This document shows positions 27,604 to 37,257 of a stretch of DNA of 41,927 nt, piece by piece (position 1 is the stretch's first letter; each line of letters begins with the position of its first letter). The stretch comes from an uncultured Chloroflexota bacterium (GTDB taxonomy: Bacteria > Chloroflexota > Anaerolineae > Anaerolineales > UBA4823), in the NCBI GenBank assembly GCA_903871905.1, contig CAIQIV010000683.1, positions 1 through 41,927 of the forward strand, written 5' to 3'. The position numbers and the translations under genes were made by a program. Under the pieces are notes generated by a model that worked only from the letters and a program-made list of their open reading frames with translations, did no database searches and was not told the origin of the DNA.

Positions 27604-29036
27604 TCGGCAAATCCGATGCGCACGCTGCTGACCCCCTCAGCACGGCGCAGGTGATTTTGGAAGATGCGGTCAGCCCGCTGACCGGTATACTGGCTGACGA
27701 CACTGCGCAGGTCAGACACAACGTATGGCTCCAGGTCCACCTCGGTTGCCAGGCGCGCCAGGCGAATGGACTGGGCCGCATAAGCGACATTGTTCTTAGG
27801 CTCTATCCGGTCAAAATCGTCGAAAAACCAGCCGCAGGAGGTAAACATGCGCTGTCGCTCGCGCTGTGCTTCCAGCAGCAGGTGCACTCTTCGCATTTGG
27901 TCACTGGTTAGCACGCGGTTGATCATTTCTCCTAACAGCTCATCAATGGTCATTTGACCCAGGATCACGTGGATGTACCGCTCTCGCAACAGCCAGGGGT
28001 CGGGAACCAGTTGGCGTACCGTTTCCATGAACAACCCATCCAATGCCCCGGCCAGGCGCTCAAAGGCATTGCGCAGGTGAAGCTTCCAACTACCGTCGCC
28101 AGGAGTGCATGGGCAGGAGCCGGTCCAGCGCATCACCCCATGATGGCAGCTCCAGGAAGTTGCGTCCCGGATCTGAATATCTTGCGTTGGAGGGTGATTC
28201 TTCAGCCACAGGGCAGGGAAAGTGGGGTGAATCCCCAATCGCGTGGTCGCGCCATCCACCAGGCGCGCCAGGAAGAGATCGCGGAGATGCTGGTGGTGCC
28301 CGTATAACTCGCCATCTGAGGCGATGAGAATTAACTGCGGCTGGTTATTTTCCTGTTTTTCGATGTCAAAATATGGCAGCAGGACATGTTCTGCAAAATT
28401 GTCTGCATTGATCGTGGCACCAGAGTCAAAGCTCAACCTGGAACCCAGCTCGCCATGATAAAAGAAAACATCGATGTAACGTCCGCCAGATAATGGGACA
28501 CGGTAGGGCTGGCTGGGGTCGATTTCTTCCTCAATGGACTGCCAGGGAGCCAGGATGGTGAATTCGATGCCCTCGTTCGCCAGGACCTGGAGCGTTTCCC
28601 GGTCTGCAGCTGTTTCAGGCAGCCACATCCCCTGGGGACGGCGGCCAAAACGAAACTCGAACTCAGCGATTCCCCAGCGTACCTGGGTGACTTTATCCCG
28701 ATAAGACGCCAGGGGCAGGATGGTGTGGTTATAAGCCTGGGCAATTGCATTGCCTACCCCAAAACGGCGCACATTCGCGCGGTCCTGGTCAATGATCTTC
28801 TGGACGGTGATTGCATCGTAGCCTGCCATCCAGGAAAACAAAGTTGGCCCAATGTTGAAGCTGATGTTCTCAAAGTTCCGTTGGGCTGCGTTGGGACGAT
28901 AACATTCAGCATGGATGCGCTCATTCCAGTTGGGGAACGGCGAAGCACCAGCTTCATAAGGGATTGCCCCGGTCAGAGGGTCTTCCCGAGGAGGCTGGTA
29001 GAAATGGGCATGGATGCACAGGGAACGCAGGTCCAT
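27600..29036 (-). CDS. glycoside hydrolase family 57-type protein with DUF3536-like N-terminus
   Basis: MDLRSLCIHAHFYQPPREDPLTGAIPYE...NWNERIHAECYRPNAAQRNFENISFNIGPTLFSWM; MWLPETAAD. Confidence 0.85.
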   Translation of the reverse strand: MDLRSLCIHAHFYQPPREDPLTGAIPYEAGASPFPNWNERIHAECYRPNAAQRNFENISFNIGPTLFSWMAGYDAITVQKIIDQDRANVRRFGVGNAIAQAYNHTILPLASYRDKVTQVRWGIAEFEFRFGRRPQGMWLPETAADRETLQVLANEGIEFTILAPWQSIEEEIDPSQPYRVPLSGGRYIDVFFYHGELGSRLSFDSGATINADNFAEHVLLPYFDIEKQENNQPQLILIASDGELYGHHQHLRDLFLARLVDGATTRLGIHPTFPALWLKNHPPTQDIQIRDATSWSCHHGVMRWTGSCPCTPGDGSWKLHLRNAFERLAGALDGLFMETVRQLVPDPWLLRERYIHVILGQMTIDELLGEMINRVLTSDQMRRVHLLLEAQRERQRMFTSCGWFFDDFDRIEPKNNVAYAAQSIRLARLATEVDLEPYVVSDLRSVVSQYTGQRADRIFQNHLRRAEGVSSVRIGFAD

Positions 29037-29037
29037 A

Positions 29038-29064
29038 GAGGCTCAGACAGCAAGTCTGAGTCTC
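29038..29064 (-). promoter_or_regulatory. 11-bp stem hairpin abutting the GH57 start codon
   Basis: gaggctcagac (29038-29048) / gtctgagtctc (29054-29064) with loop agcaa; one non-Watson-Crick pair position; ends 1 nt upstream of the ATG (29036). Confidence 0.6.
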
Positions 29065-29100
29065 TCACAAAGCTTATTCTGGCGCAAGTGACAATAATCC

Positions 29101-29130
29101 TTGATTCAGGCAATAAGTGGGTGATAGAAT
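29101..29130 (+). promoter_or_regulatory. candidate promoter TTGATT-N18-TAGAAT upstream of glgA
   Basis: -35-like TTGATT 29101-29106 and -10-like TAGAAT 29125-29130, ~60 nt upstream of the start. Confidence 0.4.
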
Positions 29131-29190
29131 CGAGTAAAATACAAAGAGTATCCCTTATAGGACAATCTCTATTCCCAGGGAGTGCATTGG

Positions 29191-30711
29191 ATGAAGCCAA
29201 TCCTGCGGGTGTTATTTATGATCGCCGAGGCCGACCCTTTTATCAAGATCGGCGGATTGGGTGAGGTTGCTGGCTCGCTGCCCGCGGCTTTACACCGATT
29301 GGGGCAAGTGCAGTTGCCTGGAGACGGTCAAGTTTCTGGTTCTGAATTAGAGGCGCCTGTAGAGGTGGACGTCAGGTTGGCGATTCCGCTACATGGCGCT
29401 GTCCAACGCAAGAATTATCCCCTGCGCAGCCTGGCTAATTTTCGTATCCCCTACGGCCGCGGTTTTACCCGGGTGGAGGCCCTGACCTATGAGGGGGATG
29501 GTTTTCCCATTTATTTCATCAGTGGGCCATTAATCCCCGTGGATGCGCCAGTCTATTCTCTGGACTCTGCAGAGGATGGTCTGAAGTATACGTTTTTCTC
29601 CCTGGCAGTTTTGGAACTGGTGAAAATCCTGAATTGGAAACCGGACGTGGTGCATGCGAACGATTGGCATACCGCGCCAGCGGTCTACAGCCTGGGTATA
29701 AACCGCCAGCCGGGTACGTTCTTTTTTGAGACGTCCACTCTACTTGGATTGCACAACCTGCCATACCTGGGAGATAAGGCGGGGCCAGGATTAGCTGCAT
29801 TTAAGCTTCCACCCGATACGACGACCAGTTTACCCGCCTGGGCACGAAACATGCCGCTACCTTTAGGCTTGTTGGCTGCCGATCACATTGTTGCGGTCTC
29901 TCCGACCTATGCCCGCGAGATCCTGACCCAGGAATTTGGTTGCGGGCTGCAGGGTTATCTTAAAAGCCGTGCCGCGTCGATATCCGGTATTCTCAATGGA
30001 TTGGATGTTGACAAATGGAATCCACAAACCGATCCGGCGCTGGTCAGAAATTTTGGACTGACCAGCCTGGACGAGCGCCTGGCAAACAAGTTAGCGCTGC
30101 AGGAAGAAGCTGGGCTGGAGGTTAATGGTGATATTCCCTTGTTGACCATGATTGGCCGCATGGATCAACAAAAGGGGATTGATATTGCGTTGGAAGCGCT
30201 GCGCCAGCAGGCTAACCGCAGCTGGCAGGCAATCATCCTGGGGACCGGGAATCATTCGTTGGAGGAGTCTGCTTGCCAGCTTGAAGCCGAGCTGCCAGAT
30301 CGGGTGCGGACAGTGATCCGTTATGATAGCGCGCTCAGCCGGCGCCTTTATAGTGGTGCAGATGCCATCTTGATCCCTTCGCGTTATGAACCCTGCGGCC
30401 TGGTTCAGATGATTGCCATGCGTTATGGTTGTGTTCCCATAGCCAGGGCGACTGGGGGCCTGAAGGATACGATTCGTGATTTCAGCGCCTCAGCTGAGAG
30501 CACCGGTTTCCTCTTTGCCTGGGATACGCCAACTGCCCTGGGCGCGACGATCAGGCGTGCACTGCAGCTTTTTGCAGATCAAGAGGAATGGCGTGCGATC
30601 CAGCTGCGTGGGATGACTGAGGATTTCAGCTGGGAGCGCTCTGCCCGGGAATATCTGGTCTTATACCAAAGATTGGTGTCAAACCGGATGAAGATCACAA
30701 CTGCCGGCTGA
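29191..30711 (+). CDS. glgA: glycogen/starch synthase (GT5)
   Basis: FMIAEADPFIKIGGLGEVAGSLPAAL, HANDWHTAPAVY, IGRMDQQKGIDIALEAL, PSRYEPCGLVQMIAMRYGCVPIARATGGLKDTI. Confidence 0.93.
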   Translation: MKPILRVLFMIAEADPFIKIGGLGEVAGSLPAALHRLGQVQLPGDGQVSGSELEAPVEVDVRLAIPLHGAVQRKNYPLRSLANFRIPYGRGFTRVEALTYEGDGFPIYFISGPLIPVDAPVYSLDSAEDGLKYTFFSLAVLELVKILNWKPDVVHANDWHTAPAVYSLGINRQPGTFFFETSTLLGLHNLPYLGDKAGPGLAAFKLPPDTTTSLPAWARNMPLPLGLLAADHIVAVSPTYAREILTQEFGCGLQGYLKSRAASISGILNGLDVDKWNPQTDPALVRNFGLTSLDERLANKLALQEEAGLEVNGDIPLLTMIGRMDQQKGIDIALEALRQQANRSWQAIILGTGNHSLEESACQLEAELPDRVRTVIRYDSALSRRLYSGADAILIPSRYEPCGLVQMIAMRYGCVPIARATGGLKDTIRDFSASAESTGFLFAWDTPTALGATIRRALQLFADQEEWRAIQLRGMTEDFSWERSAREYLVLYQRLVSNRMKITTAG

Positions 30712-30743
30712 TTCCAAGGATTGCCGGCGCCAGGAGAAGGTTC

Positions 30744-31955
30744 ATGCCAGGAAAAGGTCATACTTTGAAATTTGTTCAGGCCATCGATGTGCCGGAGGCC
30801 GAAGTTTATACAGCCTTTACCAATGCTACTGCATTGTGTGAATGGTTGTGCAATATTGCCCAGGCGGATGCGCATGAAGGGGGACGCCTATATCTATGGT
30901 GGAACAGTGGGTATTATGTCAGTGGGGAATTTGTGCGTCTGAAGCCTGGGGAAAAAATTGTTTTCTCCTGGCATGGACGGAATGAGCCCGGTTCCTCCCT
31001 TGTTCAGGTGACTTTGAAGCCCAAAAAACAGTTGACCGAGGTCCACCTGGATCATACCCTCCCTGATAGAGGGGAGGAATGGGTTCAGGTTGCTAAGGAG
31101 TTTAAACAGTCCTGGAATGCAAGCCTGGAAAATTTGAAGGCTGTGCTGGAGACCGGTCAGGATTTGCGATTTATGCGCCGGCCAATGATCGGTGTCAGCG
31201 GTGTTGAGGAGTTAAGTGAAGATGTTGCCGCTCGCCTTAACCTGGACTTCACCGATGGCGTCCGCCTGGATGGGGTTGTAGACGGTATGGGCGCCCAGGC
31301 AGCAGGGCTGCAGACCGATGATGTGATTGTAAAGATTGCTGGCGAGAAAGTGACCGGGATTAATTCCCTGCCGCGTGTGTTGAAAGACAGGTATGCGGGT
31401 GAGAAGGTGAAGGTGATTTATTATCGCGATGGGAAGAAGTTCAGCACAAAACTTGAACTATCGCGCCGTCCAATACCGGATATCCCAGCAACGGCAGATG
31501 CACTTCTGGGAGAGATGGAAGGGATCTATGCAAAGATTGATACAGATTTAGAAAAGCTGTTTACGGATGTAACGGAAGAGGACGCATCCTATAAGCCAGC
31601 TCCTGATGAATGGAGCGCAAAAGAGGTTCTGGGTCACCTGATTGCTTCCGAGCGAGAGACCCATTCCTGGATTGCCAGCCTGATTGAAGGGCAGGAAGCT
31701 GATTTTACCTTCCACTCAAACTTATCAACCCGAGTCATGGCGATTGTTACCGCATTTCCTTCCTTACTGGAAATTCTTGGAGAACTCCGGCGGAATAAAG
31801 CGGAAACGATGGCAATGATCGCCGCCTTGCCTCCAGATTTTGTGGCGCGCAAGCGCAGTTATTGGCGTCTGGCATATACCTTATTAGAATCTCCACTGCA
31901 TTACCAGGCTCATTTTGACCAAATCCAGGCTGTAATTGCAGCTTATCGCGGCTGA
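30744..31955 (+). CDS. AHSA1/SRPBCC - PDZ - DinB triple-domain protein
   Basis: N-term FVQAIDVPEAEVYTAFTNATALCEWLC... (AHSA1-like); middle GVRLDGVVDGMGAQAAGLQTDDVIVKIAGEKVTGINSLPRVL (PDZ); C-term YKPAPDEWSAKEVLGHLIASERETHSWI...SPLHYQAHFDQI (DinB-like). Confidence 0.8.
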   Translation: MPGKGHTLKFVQAIDVPEAEVYTAFTNATALCEWLCNIAQADAHEGGRLYLWWNSGYYVSGEFVRLKPGEKIVFSWHGRNEPGSSLVQVTLKPKKQLTEVHLDHTLPDRGEEWVQVAKEFKQSWNASLENLKAVLETGQDLRFMRRPMIGVSGVEELSEDVAARLNLDFTDGVRLDGVVDGMGAQAAGLQTDDVIVKIAGEKVTGINSLPRVLKDRYAGEKVKVIYYRDGKKFSTKLELSRRPIPDIPATADALLGEMEGIYAKIDTDLEKLFTDVTEEDASYKPAPDEWSAKEVLGHLIASERETHSWIASLIEGQEADFTFHSNLSTRVMAIVTAFPSLLEILGELRRNKAETMAMIAALPPDFVARKRSYWRLAYTLLESPLHYQAHFDQIQAVIAAYRG

Positions 31956-32041
31956 TGCGGATTGACCATGGATATTTTGATTGATGTTCTGCTGGCTACT
32001 CTTAATTCTAGTGCTCCAGGTTATTGAAAAGGAGGATGTTG

Positions 32042-33304
32042 ATGAAAACACGCGCAGTGATACTGGCAGGTGGGGAAGGCTCAAGATTAGGTACGCTGAC
32101 CGCTAAGCGAACAAAGCCAGCAGTGCCATTTGCTGGAAAATATCGAATTATTGACTTCACTCTCTCCAATTGTGTGAATTCCGGTATCTTTGATGTCATG
32201 ATCATGGCCCAATACCGTCCTCACTCCTTGATTGAACACCTGGGTGCGGGCGGCCCCTGGGATTTAAATCGTGATTTCACTGGTGGGATTCGTATCTTTA
32301 CCCCATATAAGGCTCGAGGCAATTCGGATTGGTACCTTGGGACAGCGGATGCTGTCCAGCAAAATTTTCGTTTCATTAAACACGCGAATCCCGATCATAT
32401 CTTGATCTTATCGGGGGATCATATTTATGAAATGAACTATGATCCGATGATAGAGTTTCATCGCGCCCACCATGCGGATGTGACCGTGGCGGCGATTCGA
32501 GTTCCAATGGCTGAGGCCTCCCGCTTCGGTATTCTCGGGATTGATGAGAACAGCCAGATCACCTCTTTTGTTGAGAAACCAGCAAATCCGCCTTCTGACC
32601 TGGCAAATATGGGGGTTTATTTGTTCAACCTGGATGTTTTGGACCAGGCTTTGTGGGATGATCACCTGCGTGAAGGTTCTGCCCATGATTTCGGTAAGGA
32701 TATCCTGCCGCGCATGGTGCGTGATGGGCGGCGGATGTTTGCTTACCCTTATGATGGTTATTGGGTGGATGTGGGAACCGTTGGCTCATACTGGCAAGCG
32801 CATATGGATTTGCTCCAGGAGCCACCGCCCATTGACCTAAATAATCGCTCATGGATCATCCATACCCGGACCGAAGAGCGTCCTCCGGTATGGATTGGCA
32901 GCGGAGCCATCGTGCTGGACAGCCTGATAACGGATGGCTGTGTGATCTTGCCTGGGGCGCGGGTGGAGCGCAGCGTGCTGTCCCCTGGGGTGCGAATTGA
33001 GGCCGGGGCAGTAGTGCGCGAATCGGTGGTACTGACCGACACCAATATTGCTCAGGGGGCGGTATTGGAGCGAGTTATCGTCGATAAGAGAGTACGGATT
33101 GGGGCAAATGCGCATCTTGGAGGAATCGCTCCGGGTCAGGAGCCTGTCATTGCCATGATCGGGAAAAACTCCCAAATTTCACCGGGGATGATCGTTGAAC
33201 CCGGGGCGCTTATTGGTACGGATGTGATACCTGAGGATTTCCCTTCTAACCTGATCCGTGGAGATGATTATATCCAGACCAAACGGGCGCCTTATGAAAT
33301 TTGA
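32042..33304 (+). CDS. glgC: glucose-1-phosphate adenylyltransferase
   Basis: VILAGGEGSRLGTLTAKRTKPAVPFAGKYRIIDFTLSNCVNSGI; start at 32042 behind AAAGGAGG rather than the track start 32024. Confidence 0.95.
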   Translation: MKTRAVILAGGEGSRLGTLTAKRTKPAVPFAGKYRIIDFTLSNCVNSGIFDVMIMAQYRPHSLIEHLGAGGPWDLNRDFTGGIRIFTPYKARGNSDWYLGTADAVQQNFRFIKHANPDHILILSGDHIYEMNYDPMIEFHRAHHADVTVAAIRVPMAEASRFGILGIDENSQITSFVEKPANPPSDLANMGVYLFNLDVLDQALWDDHLREGSAHDFGKDILPRMVRDGRRMFAYPYDGYWVDVGTVGSYWQAHMDLLQEPPPIDLNNRSWIIHTRTEERPPVWIGSGAIVLDSLITDGCVILPGARVERSVLSPGVRIEAGAVVRESVVLTDTNIAQGAVLERVIVDKRVRIGANAHLGGIAPGQEPVIAMIGKNSQISPGMIVEPGALIGTDVIPEDFPSNLIRGDDYIQTKRAPYEI

Positions 33305-34838
33305 CCGTCTCTCTGGCATCCTGCTCCACCCCACAAGCTTACCCGGGCCATATGGCATTGGCGATCTTGGCCCCGCGGCGTTCCGCTGGGTAGATTTCCT
33401 GGGGCGCTCCGGTTGTGGCTTGTGGCAGGTGCTTCCATTGGGTCCAACCGGGTATGGCGATTCTCCGTACCAGTGTTTCTCGGCTTTTGCCGGCAACCCC
33501 AATCTGATCAGCCCGGAGTTGTTGGTAGAAAAGGGGCTGCTGCACCCATTTGACCTGGTGGATCGGCCTATTTTCCCGGATGATCGGGTGGATTTTGGTC
33601 TGTTGATCCCATGGAAAGGGAGTCTGTTAGATCGGGCTTTTGAGCGCTACCAGAGCCGGGCGCAGAAAAGCCTGCGTGCGGAGATTGAGGACTTTCAATC
33701 AGAGCATGCTCACTGGTTGGAAGATTATGCGCTGTTTATGGCCATCAAGGAAGCTCATGGGGGTGCATCCTGGACTACCTGGGAAAGTGGGCTGCGCCTG
33801 CGTGACCCTGATGCATTGGCCGGGACGCGTCTGGCCCTGAGGGATCAGATTGTACGCCAGGTATTCCGCCAATACATTTTCTTTTTGCAATGGTCACAGC
33901 TTCGAGAGTATGCCCACCAACACGGGATCCAGATTATCGGGGATATCCCGATTTTTGTGGCGCATGACAGCGCCGATGTGTGGTCACATCCAGAGCTGTT
34001 CAATCTGAAACCCGATGGTAATCCGGTGGTTGTGGCTGGTGTCCCTCCAGACTATTTCTCTCCCACCGGTCAATTGTGGGGCAATCCGATTTACCGCTGG
34101 AAAATCCATGCGGCGGATGGTTATGCCTGGTGGTTGGAACGGATCAAGGCGGTGCTTGCCCAGGTGGATTTCATCCGCCTGGATCATTTCCGCGGCTTTG
34201 CCGGTTACTGGGAAGTACGAGCCGGACTGCCGACTGCTGAGAAGGGACGCTGGGTGCGCGGTCCAGGGAGGAATTTCTTCCGAACTATTCAGTCAACTTT
34301 GGGAAGCCTACCTTTAATTGCTGAAGACCTGGGTGAGATTACACCGGATGTGGTTGCTCTGCGTGAGCAGTTCCAATTACCCGGGATGAAAATCCTGCAG
34401 TTTGCCTTTGGCGCAGGGGCGCAGGCCCCGTTCTTACCCCATAACTACTCAAGAAACTGCGTGGTGTATACCGGAACGCATGATAATGACACCAGCCTCG
34501 GGTGGTTTAAGACTGCCGGCGAGGATGAACGGGAATACTGCAGGAGATACCTGGGGACAAAAGGTCGCGGTCGAGAGGTGGTATGGCAGATGATCCGCTC
34601 TGCCTGGGCGTCGGTTGCGATCTTTGCCCTGGCCCCAATGCAGGACTTCTTGGTCTTAGACACCCGAGGGCGCATGAATTTTCCGGGAAGGCCGGGAGGC
34701 AACTGGAGTTGGCGTGTGACGGGCGAGGCCCTGACAGAAGGCCTGGAAGAGCGCATTCTGGAGTTGAATGAAACATTTGGACGAAAACAGTCCAGACAGG
34801 CGGAATATACCGGAGCCGGCGGCTTGCACACTGGTTAA
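33294..34838 (+). CDS. malQ: 4-alpha-glucanotransferase (amylomaltase, GH77)
   Basis: RLSGILLHPTSLPGPYGIGDLG, VDFIRLDHFRGFAGYWEV, GTHDNDTSLGWF; start ATG overlaps the glgC stop. Confidence 0.95.
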   Translation: MKFDRLSGILLHPTSLPGPYGIGDLGPAAFRWVDFLGRSGCGLWQVLPLGPTGYGDSPYQCFSAFAGNPNLISPELLVEKGLLHPFDLVDRPIFPDDRVDFGLLIPWKGSLLDRAFERYQSRAQKSLRAEIEDFQSEHAHWLEDYALFMAIKEAHGGASWTTWESGLRLRDPDALAGTRLALRDQIVRQVFRQYIFFLQWSQLREYAHQHGIQIIGDIPIFVAHDSADVWSHPELFNLKPDGNPVVVAGVPPDYFSPTGQLWGNPIYRWKIHAADGYAWWLERIKAVLAQVDFIRLDHFRGFAGYWEVRAGLPTAEKGRWVRGPGRNFFRTIQSTLGSLPLIAEDLGEITPDVVALREQFQLPGMKILQFAFGAGAQAPFLPHNYSRNCVVYTGTHDNDTSLGWFKTAGEDEREYCRRYLGTKGRGREVVWQMIRSAWASVAIFALAPMQDFLVLDTRGRMNFPGRPGGNWSWRVTGEALTEGLEERILELNETFGRKQSRQAEYTGAGGLHTG

Positions 34839-34881
34839 GGGGAATTCCTGCCGCGGGCGTGCGACCGACAAAATTGTTTTG

Positions 34882-34906
34882 CTGCTCCAGGTTATGCCTG
34901 GAGCAG
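34882..34906. terminator. hairpin between convergent malQ and VWA genes (possible bidirectional terminator)
   Basis: ctgctccagg (34882-34891) / cctggagcag (34897-34906), 5-nt loop containing the VWA-gene stop codon. Confidence 0.5.
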
Positions 34907-36268
34907 TTTATCAACTGCAGCAGACAGCTCAACCAGGGTGCTGGCGTGTAAAACAATATCGCACTTGGGTGCATATTTCAGCATATCACTGTCCCCAGTC
35001 CCCCACAGCACGGGGGCTTCAGGGTTGAGCCAGATTGTCCGCCGACTGCGCCGTCCAATCGTGTTGAACAGGTCGACCCTGGGTTCGTTGTAATTATTTC
35101 TTCCATCCCCTACAATCAGGAAGATGGTGCGGCTGTCCAGGGTATCCAGGTGATCCCGCGAAAAATCTTCCAGGCTGCTCCCCAGGTCTGTGTTGTAATA
35201 ACCCGGGGGCAGGCGGTCCAGCACCTGTCTGACTGCTTCACGTACCTCCCTACCAGCAAAATCAGGGGAAATATATTCCAGATGATCGATAAATGCGAAG
35301 GCGCTGGTCTTGTTAATCAAATCCTGGAGTGCATAGATCAGGCTCAACATCAGTTCAGAGCAGAAGCGCATGGAGGTGCTGACGTCGCAGATAACCACCA
35401 TCTTTGGTTTCAGATCATGCTGGCGGTGCTTGAGTTCAAGCGGAACGGCGCCGTGCTTGAGATTGGCGCGCAGGGTCGCCTTGGCATCCAACTGCCCGTT
35501 TTTGGCGCGTTTCTGGCGCAGCGCAATGCGCGTGCGCAAAACCGCGGCCAGCCGCTGCACTTCTTTCCGCAAGCGTTCCATATCCCTATCGGATAAAGAA
35601 CTGAAGGATTTATTCAGCAAGCCCTCAATGTTCTCCTCCGCAGGGCGTTTACTTAAATTCTCGGCAATGCGCTGCCCAGCAAACTGCTGCAGCTGCTGCT
35701 CCAACGCCTGTTGGTTTGCCTGCAGCAGATTTTGGATCTGGTTTATTTTTTCCTTATTCATCCCCATCTGCGTCAGCAGCTCGCTTAATTCCTGCAGCGC
35801 CTCCTGGATCTCTTTGAAACGGAGAGCCCTCTTCATGCGCTGCACCATCCAGTTCCGTTGGCGCATTTCAATGCTGTGGTTCAAACCAACCAGCTTTCCC
35901 AAACGCTCGAGTTCTTCCTGAGAGAGCTGCTCACCCTTCAGCAGTTTTTCCAACATCCTGCGCAGGTCCTGGTTGAATTTTCTCAGGGTTTGTGCCAGCA
36001 TCTCAGCGTCTTCAGGGGTAAGATCGTGGGACAGGTCCGTCATAGGGGGGCTGTCATAGCTGCTAAAGAAAATTGGGAACAACTCTTCGAAAGCAGGGAG
36101 GCTGCTGGCATCCTTGACCAGAGTGGATTGCAGGCTTAGACGAAAGGTCTCTCGATCCTTGATCCCCAGATTGTCCACAGCCCGGAATGCATCGCTGCTT
36201 TCAGCGAGGCTGATCCGCACCCCGGCTGCACGCAACGCAGCAATAAAGCGGATGATGCGTTCTTCCAT
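34892..36268 (-). CDS. VWA domain (CoxE-like) protein
   Basis: MIDAS-like VVICDVSTSMRFCSELMLSLIYAL; coiled N-terminal region; adjacent to MoxR ATPase. Confidence 0.88.
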   Translation of the reverse strand: MEERIIRFIAALRAAGVRISLAESSDAFRAVDNLGIKDRETFRLSLQSTLVKDASSLPAFEELFPIFFSSYDSPPMTDLSHDLTPEDAEMLAQTLRKFNQDLRRMLEKLLKGEQLSQEELERLGKLVGLNHSIEMRQRNWMVQRMKRALRFKEIQEALQELSELLTQMGMNKEKINQIQNLLQANQQALEQQLQQFAGQRIAENLSKRPAEENIEGLLNKSFSSLSDRDMERLRKEVQRLAAVLRTRIALRQKRAKNGQLDAKATLRANLKHGAVPLELKHRQHDLKPKMVVICDVSTSMRFCSELMLSLIYALQDLINKTSAFAFIDHLEYISPDFAGREVREAVRQVLDRLPPGYYNTDLGSSLEDFSRDHLDTLDSRTIFLIVGDGRNNYNEPRVDLFNTIGRRSRRTIWLNPEAPVLWGTGDSDMLKYAPKCDIVLHASTLVELSAAVDKLLQA

Positions 36269-36285
36269 CGCGGGGGTCTCCTAAA

Positions 36286-37257
36286 CTAATTCCTCCAGCG
36301 GGATGACGAGTGCGGATCATCTCCAGCGGGTTTTTTGCCCGGTGAGGGATTATGAAGCCAACGCCGGGCGTGCTGTAGATCGTTTTCATGCTTTAGCAGC
36401 ACGCTAAGCGTTGTTTCCAGGGTCTGGGTGTCCAGGCTCTTTGAATTCAGTGCAACAAGCGCCCTGGCCCAATCCAGCGTTTCACTGATGCTGGGAGATT
36501 TGCGAAGGTCCAGTGACCGCAGGCTGTGCACAAGCTCCACTGCCTGGTGTGCCATTTTTGCACTGAGCTCGGGCACTTTCAGGCGGACCACGGCCATTTC
36601 TTGCTCAAAAGATGGATAGTCAATAAACAAGTACAGGCAGCGGCGCTTCAGAGCTTCACTCAACTCGCGGGTGTTGTTGCTAGTGAGGATCACCAGGGGA
36701 TGGTGAACGGCCTTCAATGTCCCCAGCTCAGGAACGCTCACCTGAAAATCGCTCAGCACTTCCAGTAGGAACGCTTCAAATTCGGCATCAGAACGGTCAA
36801 TCTCATCGATCAGCAGCACCGTTGGCTGCTCACTGAGGATGGCTTTTAGTAGCGGGCGCTGAAGTAGAAAGCGCATAGAGAAGAAAACATCTTCCTCTTG
36901 TGCCAGGCGGTCAGCGGCCTGGCTCAAATTATCAGCATGCTTCAGCGTGTCCTGGAGCTTGTCACGCAGAAGCTGGGTGTAGAGCAGCTGTTTGGCATAT
37001 TCCCATTCGTAGAGCGCCTTGGTCTCATCCAGGCCCTCATAACACTGCAGTCGGATAAATTCCCGCCCGCTGGCGGCTGCCACGGCTTTTGCCAGTTCGG
37101 TCTTCCCAACGCCTGCCGGACCTTCGGTGAGCAGAGGTTTTCCCAACTCCTGGCTTAAATACATGATTGTGGCGATTTCGTCACTGGCAATGTATTGATA
37201 TTTTGCCAGAGATGCCTGCATTTCCTGCGGCGATTGAAAGCTGCGTAAAATGGTCAT
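36286..37257 (-). CDS. MoxR-family AAA+ ATPase
   Basis: GKPLLTEGPAGVGKTELAKAVA, VLLIDEIDRSDAEFEAFLLEVLSDFQV, LTSNNTRELSEALKRRCLYLFIDYP. Confidence 0.93.
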   Translation of the reverse strand: MTILRSFQSPQEMQASLAKYQYIASDEIATIMYLSQELGKPLLTEGPAGVGKTELAKAVAAASGREFIRLQCYEGLDETKALYEWEYAKQLLYTQLLRDKLQDTLKHADNLSQAADRLAQEEDVFFSMRFLLQRPLLKAILSEQPTVLLIDEIDRSDAEFEAFLLEVLSDFQVSVPELGTLKAVHHPLVILTSNNTRELSEALKRRCLYLFIDYPSFEQEMAVVRLKVPELSAKMAHQAVELVHSLRSLDLRKSPSISETLDWARALVALNSKSLDTQTLETTLSVLLKHENDLQHARRWLHNPSPGKKPAGDDPHSSSRWRN

